Below are positions 1 to 8,410 of a stretch of 24,120 nucleotides of DNA, one piece after another. The stretch is from Hymenopellis radicata (taxonomy: Eukaryota > Basidiomycota > Agaricomycetes > Agaricales > Physalacriaceae): assembly GCA_015501595.1 (NCBI GenBank), contig JADNRX010000750.1:1-24120 (forward strand). The letters are read 5' to 3'. A program made the translations under genes and the position numbers. How positions within the stretch are numbered: position 1 is the first letter of the stretch; the number at the start of each line of letters is the position of its first letter. The notes beneath the pieces were generated by a model. It was given only the letters and a program-made list of their open reading frames with translations, was not told the origin of the DNA and did not search any database.

Positions 1-800
1 CTTGGGCTTTAGATGTCATCCAGGACTACCTCGTCTTCCGCGCTTCTTACATAAAACTGGAAGGCTTTAATTGCCCCGAATTTCCTACATGTAAAGATCA
101 AATCCTTGAGCGCTCAGAGGCGGAGAACATCGCCTTACTCGACCGTCTTGCGCGCATCGCCTCACGATGTAGCCGCTCCCGCATTCTCTCCCTCACCGCG
201 AATATCCTCCGGCAAAACTGGGCCGCCTCACCCCGATACGCGTACTGCGCCATGGTACTTGCCGATGAACTCCACCTCCCACGTCTCAAAGGAGAAGCGT
301 ACTACACTGTGATGCAGCTGTCTGTCGTTGTCACCAAGCGCCGACAATCCTCCAATTCATACGGTGCCACGCTCAAAGAAGGCGAACTTGATGCGGACGG
401 TCGTCTTGTCATCAACGTGGCCCAGCAGTTCCGTCTGCTGTCTGGCTACCGCAGGCTCTCAGAGATGTGGATGGAAATTCAGGCCAGCGGTCCAGATTTC
501 GCGCACAACTGCCCGACGTCCCAGCCTGACATCTGCGCCGGCAGGTTGAAGCAGGTCTGGGATACCTCCTTCCGCGACTCGAGCGTCACCTCCATCGATC
601 CAGGGCATCTCCTGGGCAGATTAAAGGTGGTCCAAACCACATTTGAACGCACTTATGGGGATCGGTTCAACCCATATGCTTCATATGGGTACGCAAGTTC
701 CGCCGCCTGTGCTACTACGGCAAAGCAAATTGTCGGAGAATATATCAAGTCCATCGAGAAGAGCCTTGCAGAGATATACTCTGTGGAATTGGACGATTAG
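1..800 (+). CDS. 3' part of a probable BTB/POZ-type protein (5' end outside the window)
   Basis: One frame is open from base 3 to the TAG at 798-800, giving about 265 residues; the start lies outside the window. Seen: a helical stretch with NWAASPRYAYCAMVLADEL, then LKGEAYYTVMQLSVV, a charged linker, a segment with several Cys, and a helical end AKQIVGEYIKSIEKSLAEIY. No signal peptide or membrane segment is visible. This pattern (helical region, LLSGYRRL-like segment, Cys/His-containing middle, amphipathic end) resembles the region after the BTB domain in large agaricomycete BTB families; the BTB domain itself would lie upstream. Such proteins usually mediate protein-protein contacts, often with Cul3 ligases, but no function can be read here. 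The gene converges on the F-box array, with about 175 bp between the two stop codons. The exon may start at the CTTTAG near base 12. Coding status is confident, family moderate. Confidence 0.6.
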   Translation, partial: WALDVIQDYLVFRASYIKLEGFNCPEFPTCKDQILERSEAENIALLDRLARIASRCSRSRILSLTANILRQNWAASPRYAYCAMVLADELHLPRLKGEAYYTVMQLSVVVTKRRQSSNSYGATLKEGELDADGRLVINVAQQFRLLSGYRRLSEMWMEIQASGPDFAHNCPTSQPDICAGRLKQVWDTSFRDSSVTSIDPGHLLGRLKVVQTTFERTYGDRFNPYASYGYASSAACATTAKQIVGEYIKSIEKSLAEIYSVELDD

Positions 801-849
801 AGTTTTTGACCTGTAGTCTTTTTAATATTCCTCGCATTTGTATCGACTT

Positions 850-3145
850 TCCGTTGCATGTACATGTACTTAATATGATAAAATGTATCTCGTTAGGAAG
901 CTATTCAAAGTTCAAAAGCGCTAGTTGCCTTTGACTGAGCTTTTCGCATCGAAGGTCTTATTGACTCGACGAGTGCTACAATCCAATCCCGTCGGTCGCC
1001 CTTTGGATCTGAACGTCTTTGGAGGTGGGGAGCATCTGCTCGACGACGTTGCCCGGATTCACGAGCCCCGGCTTAACAACGAGAGAAATGAACGTCTCGG
1101 ATACTGATAACGTGTTCGAATGGTTAGATACTAGTTTCAACGAGACTGGTGAATCACATACCACTTTCTACCCACAGGTACGGATACGCATGCTGCACCT
1201 CCTGCGCCCACTTGGTAAAGTAATCCTTGGCTCTCCAAAGACTAACTTTCAGCGAAATATGCTCAAGAGAGGAGCCCTTCACTTTGCCAACGACCACTTT
1301 GAGAATAGTCTCAAGCCAGTTGTTGTGGTCATAAATTCCAATTATCAATGTCAAGGTCCTCAGAAGGGGAAATGCCATGCATTTTGTTAAAAGGCAAGTG
1401 CAGGCCTCCAACGAGAAACTGTAAATCTCAATATCGAGTGTCAATGCTACGAGACGCGTATCAGCGATCATGCCCGCGAAGTTCATTACTTGAACTTCAT
1501 CTTCATCATGCAGGCGACCGCGATAACGGTATTCAAGACGAAGCGAAGGGTATTTGGAGCGAGACATGAAGCTACGGTAACACTCCACCGTTCCTGAGCG
1601 CTGCAAGTCGTAAACGATCTGATCTCCTTCTATACGCAAATGACCCAGGTTTGGGCATTCAATATCCCGCAAGTAGTTGGGATGCCGCACTTGGAGAGAC
1701 ATCAGATTGTTGTGGCAAAGTCGCGGGCGCACGCCTGGAATGTCGGTAGAATGTTTTGACCCGAAATCGAGATGTCCGATGGTGTCCAGGCGTTGAAGAT
1801 TTGGGCATGCAGCGAGGATACTGTAAACATCGTCACCCCAGCCACCAATCTTCAAACGAGTGAGTTGACGCCACGGAAAGTCAATGTTGTTGGGACACAG
1901 CCACCTGCCGCCATCTTCAACGCATGGGAGGGCGAATTCTCGAAGACGAGGAGCATCCTTGAACAACTCAAGGAAACGAATCCAACGATCTCCGAGTTTC
2001 TGCTTTGGACCGTAGCTGTATGCATCAAGTTCCAGCCTAAAGGTTTCCAACACCGGCAGAGTTCCCAGATCAGGAATGTCCCAATTTATATAGCCACCGA
2101 TAGTGACGCGACGCCAGCGCGAAGAATGCGGTACCAGGGCTTTCAGAACGGAGCGGCGTTGGTTGTCACATATGTCGAAGGAGAGCGGTGCATTCTGGGA
2201 GCGTTTTAACGCAGCGGCGAGGATAGTCATGTTTAACTCCGGTCTTGGCAACATAGTCAGACCAAAACGAAGGAGTCGATAACACTATCCGTCGCCATCT
2301 TCGACAGACTATGCTAAAGGACCGGCGTGGTTCACGAATGTGAGAGCCGGTCAGCAGCAATGGCCGTGCGTCTATGCTGAGCTCGAGGATGCGGATCACA
2401 AGTTCGGTTGGTAGGTCATGAATCGGGGGAGATAGGGAGTCATGGGCGTCGTAGAACGCCTGAGCTGCTGCTTTATCCTTTTCGGCGGTCCGCAGCGCCG
2501 TCTTTAGTTCATCGACTGACCGCTGACACTCGTCAACTTCGCGCTTAACATCGCGTAAGAACGACCTCAGCTCTGTTTTGAATGCATCTGTGACAGGAAA
2601 CGACCCAAGGTTATCCAGGAAAGAGGAATAGGGTGACGGTCGATTAATGATGCGCAACTCGGACATGATGAGGAGACCACAACAATAGAGGGTACTGTCT
2701 ACAGATGGAGGGATGCGTTCTGTGAATGTATGAGTGTCCTGAGCGTATAGGAGTTAAGAGAACCAGAGTCACCTTGACGGAAAAAACACTTATGAGCGTT
2801 TGAAACCAAGACAGCTCGGGCCCGTGGGAAACCAGACACGGCATCCACGGCGGGTCGGTAAAGCGCCACCCTTGTATTCCGGCTTTTTGTTTAAATAATC
2901 TTGTTCTGTTTATTTCACTGTATTTTCACATGAGTGTATCTCGTGTCCCGCTAACAACAGTGCTTGAATTTATGTTCCCACAGAAGGGTGACGACTTGGT
3001 GACGACTCCATACCACTGCCATCTGCAGCGCTCAAGACAAAGAGCGCCATGATACATGTCTTAGCGAGATGAACCAGACAACGCGCAGGACATGAATCTG
3101 TCAACCAAAGGAAAAGTGACCGAGGCGTCAAATTGCGAGTGTTTG
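850..3145. repeat. Tandem direct repeat unit 1 (F-box gene unit)
   Basis: First of three head-to-tail units. Landmarks recurring in the same order in units 2 and 3: an AATATGATAA-like start, GTATCTCGTTAGGAAGCTA, a short 3' flank, the whole F-box gene, CACTTATGAGCGTTTGAAAC upstream of the gene, CCGCTAACAACAGTGCTT, and GCTCAAGACAAAGAGCGCC. The start landmark is at 872, 3147 and 5352, so periods are about 2275 and 2205 bp. Boundaries are estimated by eye. Confidence 0.85.
976..2666 (-). pseudogene. F-box/LRR-like gene, tandem copy 1, frameshifted
   Basis: Start ATG at 2664-2666 (MSELRIINRPSPY). The first frame encodes a coiled-coil leader and an F-box (HDLPTELVIRILELS ... VCRRWRRIV ... SFWSDYVA), then leaves frame just after AKTG. 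Copy 3 reads ACC GGC GAG GTA AAC ATG here; this copy has ACCGGAGTTAAACATG at 2228-2243, two bases fewer. The rest of the protein (AAALKRSQNAPLSF to YPYLWVES) continues in another frame down to 1162. The shared terminal intron is present at 1104-1161 (donor GTATGT, branch CTAAC, acceptor CAG), with the last exon at 976-1103. As it stands, the product would be the F-box followed by about 20 unrelated residues, so a pseudogene or sequencing error is likelier than a functional short form. Confidence 0.75.
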
Positions 3146-5340
3146 TAATATGAGAATATGTATCTCGTTAGGAAGCTACTTATTCAAAGTTCAAAAGTGC
3201 TAGTTGCCTTCGACCGAGTTCACATCGAAGCTCTTATTGATTCGACGAGTGCTAGAATCCAATCCCGTCGGTCGCGCTTTGGATAACGTCTTGGGAGGTG
3301 GGGAGTATCTGCTGGACGACGTTGTCCGGATTCACGAGCCCCGGCTTAACAACGAGAGAAATGAAGGTCTTGGATACTGTTAACGTGTTCGAATGGTTAG
3401 ATACCAGTTTCCACGAGACTAGTGAATCACATACCACTTTCTACCCAAAGGTACGGATACGCATGCTGCACCTCCTGCGCCCACTTGATAAAGTAATCCG
3501 TGGCCTTCCAAAGACTGACTTTCAGCGAAATACGCTCAAGAGAGGAGCCCTTCACATTTCCAACGACCACTTTGAGAATAATCTCAGGCCAGCTGTTGTC
3601 GTCATAAATTCCAATTATCAATGTCAAGGTTCTCATAAGGGGAAATGCCATGCATTCCGTTACAAGGCAAGTGCAGGCCTCCAACGAGAGACTGAAACTC
3701 TGAAAGTCGAGTGTCAATGCTACGATACGCGTATCAGCGATCATGCCCACGAAGTTCATTGCTTGAACTTGATCTTCATTGACAATGACATCATCCAGGC
3801 GACCGCGATGACGGTATTCAAGACGAAGCGAAGGGTATTTGGACCGAGACATGAAGCTACGGTAACGCTCCACCGAGCGCTGCCAGTCGTAGACATGATC
3901 TCCTCCTATAAGTAAATGACCCAGGTTTGGGCATTCGATATCCCGCAAGTAGTCAGCCTGCCGAACTTGGAGAGACATCAGATTTTTATGGCAAATTCGG
4001 GGGCGGGTGCCTGGGATGTCGGTAGACTCGTGATGATCAAGGGCCTCCAGGCGTTGAAGATCCGGGCATGCAGCGAGGATGCTGTAAACGTCACCACCCC
4101 AGCCACCAATCTCCAAACGAGTGAGTTGACGCCACGGAAAGTCAATGTTGTTGGGACACAGCCACCTGCCGCCATCTTCAAGGCACGGGAGGGCAAAGTC
4201 TCGAAGACGAGGAGCATCCTTGAACAGCTCAAGGAAACGAATACAACGATCTCCGAGTTCCTTCTCTCTGCTTTTAAACGCATCGAGTTCCAGCCTCAAG
4301 GCTTCCAATACCACCAGAGTTCCCAGATCAGCAATGTCCCAATCCATATCGCCACTGATAGTGACGCGACGCCAGCGCGAAGAATGTGGTACCAGGCCTC
4401 TCAGAAAGGGGCGGAATTCTGACTCGTTGTCGCGTATGTGGAAGGAGAGCGGTGCGTTCTGGGAGCGCTTCAACGCAGCGGCGATGATAGCCATGTTTGC
4501 GCACCCGCCGGTGTTGGCAACATAGTCAGACCAGAACGAAGGAGTTGATAACACTATCCGCCGCCATCTTCGGCAGACAATGCTAAAGGACCGGCGTGGC
4601 TCACGAAAGTGACAGTGGGTCAGCTGCAATGGCTGTGCGCCTATACTGAGCTTGAGGATGCGGATCACAAGTTCGGCTGGTAGGTCGTGAATCGGAGGAG
4701 ATATGGAGTCATGGGCGTCGTAAAACGCCTGAGCCGCTGCTTTGTCCTCTTCGGCGATCCTCAGCGCCGTCTTTCGGTCATCGACTGTCCGCTGACACTC
4801 GTCAACTTCGCGCTTAACATCGCGTAAGAACGACCTCAGCTCTGTTTTGAACGCATCTGTGACAGGAAACGACCCAAGGTTATCCAGGAAGGAGGAATAG
4901 GGTGACGGTCGATTAATGATGCGCAGTTCGGACATGATGAGGAGACCACAACAATAGAGGGTACTGTCTAAAGATGGAGGGATGCGTTCTATGTATGAGT
5001 GTCCTGAGCGTATAGGAGTTAAGATCACCTTGACGGAAAAAACACTTATGAGCGTTTGAAACCAAGACAGCTCGGGCCCGTGGGAAACCGCGATGCCTTA
5101 CGAGGTCCCTCTTGATGTACTGTATCCGGCTTTCTTCTTAATCTTATTCTGTTTTATTTCCACATGAGTTTCTCTCGCGTCCCGCTAACAACAGTGCTTC
5201 AAGTTATGTTCCCCGTGACGACATACCATCTGCAGCCCTCAAGACAAAGAGCGCCATGATACATGTCTTACCGAGATGAACCAGACAACGCGCGGGATGT
5301 CGAAAGGAAATGTGACCGTCACGTCAAATTGCGAGTGCTG
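3146..5340. repeat. Tandem direct repeat unit 2 (F-box gene unit)
   Basis: Second unit, with all landmarks of unit 1 and an intact F-box gene. Compared with unit 1 the promoter side has small deletions, for example around 5100-5220, where part of the spacer after the CTCGGGCCCGTGGGAAACC block differs. The junction to unit 3 contains the short palindrome-rich GCATGTACATGTA, also present just before unit 1 (about 855-868). Confidence 0.85.
3252..4935 (-). CDS. F-box/LRR-like protein, tandem copy 2 (intact, 2 exons)
   Basis: Exon 1 is 4935-3435, exon 2 is 3376-3252; the predicted protein has 541 residues. I start at MSELRIINRP because this ATG is conserved in all copies; an in-frame upstream ATG exists at 5028. 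Order: coiled coil about 31-73 (KREVDECQRTVDD), F-box about 81-137 (IHDLPAELVIRIL, VCRRWRRIVLSTPSFWSD), then a leucine-rich region with repeats such as LEALRLELDAF and QLTRLEIGGWGGDVYSILAA. By family knowledge F-box proteins bind Skp1 in SCF ubiquitin ligases, and the LRR part would choose the substrate; the substrate is unknown. The continuous frame would end in GM-stop at 3427, but that stop lies inside a consensus 58-nt intron (3377-3434: GTATGTGATTC, TATCTAACC, TTAACAG). Splicing adds V-SKTFISLVVKPGLVNPDNVV and about 20 more residues ending ATDGIGF. It sits between copies 1 and 3 on the same strand. Confidence 0.82.
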
Positions 5341-5406
5341 CATGTACATGTAATATGATAATATGCATCAGCTTTCGCATCGAAGCTCTTATTGACTTGA
5401 CGAGTG

Positions 5407-7087
5407 CTATAATCCAATTCCGTCGGTCGCGCGTTGGCTATCGCCTTGGGAGGTGGGGAGTATCTGCTCGACGACGTTGCCCGGATTCACGAAACCCGGC
5501 TTAACAACGAGAGAAATGAACGTCTCGGATACTGATAACGTGTTCAAATGGTTAGATACTAGTTTCAACGAGACTAGTGAATCACATACCACTTTCTACC
5601 CAAAGGTACGGATACGCATGCTGCACCTCCTGCGCCCACTTGGTAAAGTAATCCGTGGCTCTCCAAAGACTGACTCTCAGCGAAATACGCTCAAGAGAGG
5701 AGCCCTTCACTTTGCCAACGACCACTTTGAGAATAATCTCAGGCCAGTTGTTGTCGTCATAGATGTTAATTATCAATGCCAAGGTTCTCATAAGGGGAAA
5801 TGCCATGCATTTTGTTAAAAGGCAAGTGCAAGCCTCCAACGAGAACTTACTGTAAATCTCAATATCGAGTGTCAATGCTACGAGACGCGTATCAGCGATC
5901 ATGCCCGCGGAGTTCATTACTTGAACTTCATCTTCATCATCTGGCAGGCGACCGCGATAACGGTATTCAAGACGAAGCGAAGGGTATTTGGAGCGAGACA
6001 TGAAGCTACGGTAGACCTCCACCGTCACTGAGCACTGCAGGTCGTAGATGTGATCTCCTCCTATACGTAAATGACCCAGGTTTGGGCATTCGATATCCCG
6101 CAAGTAGTCAGACTGCCGAACTTGTAGAGTCTTCAGATTTTTATGGCAAATTCGGGGGCGCACGCCAGGGATGTCGGTAGACTCGCGATGATCAAGGGCC
6201 TCCAGGCGTTGAAGATCCGGGCATGCAGCGAGGATGCTGTAAACGTCACCACCCCAGCCACCAATCTCCAAACGAGTGAGCTGCCGCCAGGGAAAGTCGA
6301 TGTTGTTGGGACACAGCCACCTGCCGCCATATTCAAGGCATGGGAGGGCAAAGTCTCGAAGACGAGGAGCATCCTTGAACAGCCCAAGGAAACGAATACA
6401 GCGATCTCCGGTTTCCTTCTCTCTGCTTTTAAATGCATCGAGTTCCAGCCTCAAGGTTTCCAACACCGCCAGTGTTCCCAGCTTAGGAATGTCCCAATCC
6501 ATATCGCCACTGATAGTGACGCGACGCCAGCGCGAAGAATGTGGTACCAGGCATTTAAGAATGGGGCGGAGTTCTCCATAGTAGTCGCGTATGTCGAAGG
6601 AGAGCGGTGCATTCTGGGAGCGTTTTAACGCAGCGGCCATGATAGCCATGTTTACCTCGCCGGTCTTGGCAACATGGTCCGACCAGAACGAAGGAGTCGA
6701 TAACACTATCCGCCGCCATCTTCGGCAGACCATGCTAAAAGACCGGCGTGGCTCACGAAAGTGAAAGTGGGTCAGCTGCAACGGCTCTGCGCCTATGCTG
6801 AGCTCGAGGATGCGGATCACAAGTTCGGCTGGTAGGTCGTGAATCGGGGGAGATATGGAGTCATGGGCGTCGTGGAACGCCTGAGCCGCTGCTCTATCCT
6901 TTTGGGCGGACCACAGCGCCGTCTTTAGGTCATCGACTGTCCGCTGGCACTCGTCAACTTCGCGCTTAACATCGCGTAAGAACAACCTCAGCTCTGTTTG
7001 GAGCGCATCTGTGACAGAAAAGAACCCAATGTTATCCAGTAAAGAGGAATAGGGTGACACTTGATCAACGATGCGCACCCCGGACAT
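5407..7087 (-). CDS. F-box/LRR-like protein, tandem copy 3 (intact, 2 exons)
   Basis: Exon 1 is 7087-5590, exon 2 is 5531-5407; 540 residues. Start MSGVRIVDQVSPYSSLLDN matches the start of copies 1 and 2. The frame stays open upstream to an ATG at 7261 only because of a 148-bp stretch unique to this unit, so a 58-residue N-terminal extension is possible but less likely. Same order as copy 2: coiled coil, F-box (IHDLPAELVIRILELS, VCRRWRRIVLSTPSFWSDH), leucine-rich region (VLETLRLELDAF, QLTRLEIGGWGGDVYSILAA). Terminal intron 5532-5589 starts GTATGTGATTC and ends TATCAG; it removes the TGA at 5582-5584 and joins to SETFISLVVKPGFVNPGNVV and a tail ending ATDGIGL. Presumed role: SCF substrate adaptor, as for the other copies. 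It is the most divergent of the three at the N-terminus. Confidence 0.82.
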
Positions 7088-7118
7088 GATGAGCAGACCA
7101 CAACAATAGAGCGTACTG

Positions 7119-7266
7119 GACATGGCAAATACGCGTGGCGGGAAGTTTCTTGGGACGAAGGACAGAAGAAATGTTGCTGGAGGTACTGGCTTCGAAACCT
7201 GCAAAGACAGGCGAGAATGCGATTTTCTCGGGGCGGGACACAGATTGGTAAATTCTCCCAATACGC
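7119..7266. other. 148-bp segment present only in F-box unit 3
   Basis: Units 1 and 2 read GTACTG directly followed by TCTAAAGATGG or TCTACAGATGG; in unit 3 these halves are split by 148 bp. The extra DNA has no clear terminal repeats or target-site duplication. It keeps the minus-strand frame open, creating a possible N-terminal extension of copy 3, and contains CTGTCTTTGCAG, a good acceptor on the minus strand. It may be an insertion in unit 3 or ancestral DNA lost from the others. Confidence 0.7.
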
Positions 7267-7404
7267 TCTAAAGATGGAGGGACGCGTTCTAGGAATGTAT
7301 GAGTGCCCTGAGGGTATAGCAATTAAGAGAACTAGAGTCACCTTGAAGCCTAAGGAAAAACACTTATGAGCGTTTGAAACCAAGAGGGGTCCGTGGGAAA
7401 CCGC

Positions 7405-7515
7405 GAAGAAGTGGCCGCTACTGAGATCTGAGTCTCACTGGCAGTGAGAGCGTTGTCGCACACAGGTCGCGCAGGTATCCACATCTTTCTCCGTGATAGT
7501 AGTATTGAAGCCGTA
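7405..7515. other. Second unit-3-specific stretch with a short perfect palindrome
   Basis: Between the GTGGGAAACC block and the GTAAAGCGCCACCCT block, unit 3 has about 110 bp where unit 1 has about 25 bp. It includes CTCACTGGCAGTGAG (about 7436-7450), a perfect 7-base inverted repeat around one base. No ORF or mobile-element terminus is evident. Confidence 0.5.
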
Positions 7516-7745
7516 AAGCGCCACCCTCTTCATGTCTTGTATTCCGGCTTTCTGCTTAATCTTAGTCTATGTATTTCACTCCACCTCATCGCTAACAACA
7601 TCGGTTGAAGTTATGGTCCTCCACATACCTCCACATACCGCTCAAGACAAGGCGCGCCGTGAAACATGTCTTACGGAGATGAAGATTGCAAAGACCAGAC
7701 AGGAATCTAGGAAAAAATAGCCGTCACATCAAATTGTGAGAAAGT

Positions 7746-8410
7746 ACATCCATGACCGATGGAGTCTACAGAAAGCACCAGCGTCCCGATAATGAAAGAG
7801 ATTACGGTAAATTGCAAGTCGAGCGCGATAGTACTTATACAGGTTTTGTGTAGATGCCGTGTCATGGCATCAACTTACCCAATGTGTGGCCACGAATCAA
7901 TTTAACAGCCCAGTTGACGAGAGTATCCGCATTTCGGTTCAGTCGCATCCCAAGGCTACCAAAGAATCAGTATACCGTACTGGAATCATAACCTTGTAGC
8001 TGACGAGACCTTCATCGAGTTCTCCGGCGTAGCCCGATCTGAGTATGGTCGCGTTCGCTTCGACGCGACGGTAATCTCAAGCAACCATGCGACAAGGCGC
8101 GAACTTACCGACGATGTTGAGCGTGTTAGAATCAGTACAGGAGCCCTGAGAGTTATTCAGTAGATGATAAGAAGTATTCGAATGAAAAACGTACCCAACG
8201 GTAGTCCCCCTGTGGTGGAATCTACCTACACAATCCAGGAGGCTCAAGCAAATCATCCATGCAGGGTATCAACTATGCCATTCGTATGCCAACTAACAAA
8301 ATAAGTACGTGCGCGTAGGACATGATCGTATACAAAGATGCCGTCTGATGCAAGTGATGAGAGGTCGTAAGTTACAAAATCCAGATATGCAAAGCAATCA
8401 AGCAACATTA
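7746..8410 (-). other. No firm gene; possible small spliced transcript on the minus strand
   Basis: No ORF of 60 codons begins here. Splice-like signals point to the minus strand: donors GTACGT (about 8189-8194), GTAAGTTC (about 8101-8108) and GTAAGTTG (about 7873-7880), with acceptors CTCTCAG (about 8146) and ATACTCAG (about 8039). The first pair would define a 49-nt intron with CTGAATAAC as branch region. Fragments between them look protein-like in places (LNRNADTLVNWAVKLI; GYAGELDEGLVSYKV), but I could not join them into one frame with a start. A plus frame, 7918-8163, is also open without an ATG. This could be the 3' UTR of AVL9, a small unrecognised gene, or decayed coding DNA. Confidence 0.25.

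Larger units (their letters stand above)
5341..7745. repeat. Tandem direct repeat unit 3 (F-box gene unit)
   Basis: Third and longest unit. It carries the third F-box gene plus two stretches absent from units 1 and 2: 148 bp at 7119-7266 just upstream of the gene start, and about 110 bp near 7405-7515. The unit ends where similarity to the CGTCAAATTGCGAG block stops (about 7725-7745). It also lacks the CTCGTTAGGAAGCTATTC block found at the left end of units 1 and 2. Confidence 0.8.

Noticed and set aside
3298..3915. 205-codon plus-strand frame antisense to F-box copy 2, with counterparts in copies 1 and 3
   Set aside because: It mirrors the conserved F-box exon; its interruption pattern differs between copies and no domain is seen.
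7960..8030. Possible C/D-box snoRNA (GATGAA ... CTGA on the minus strand)
   Set aside because: The C box is off consensus at two positions and there is no terminal stem.
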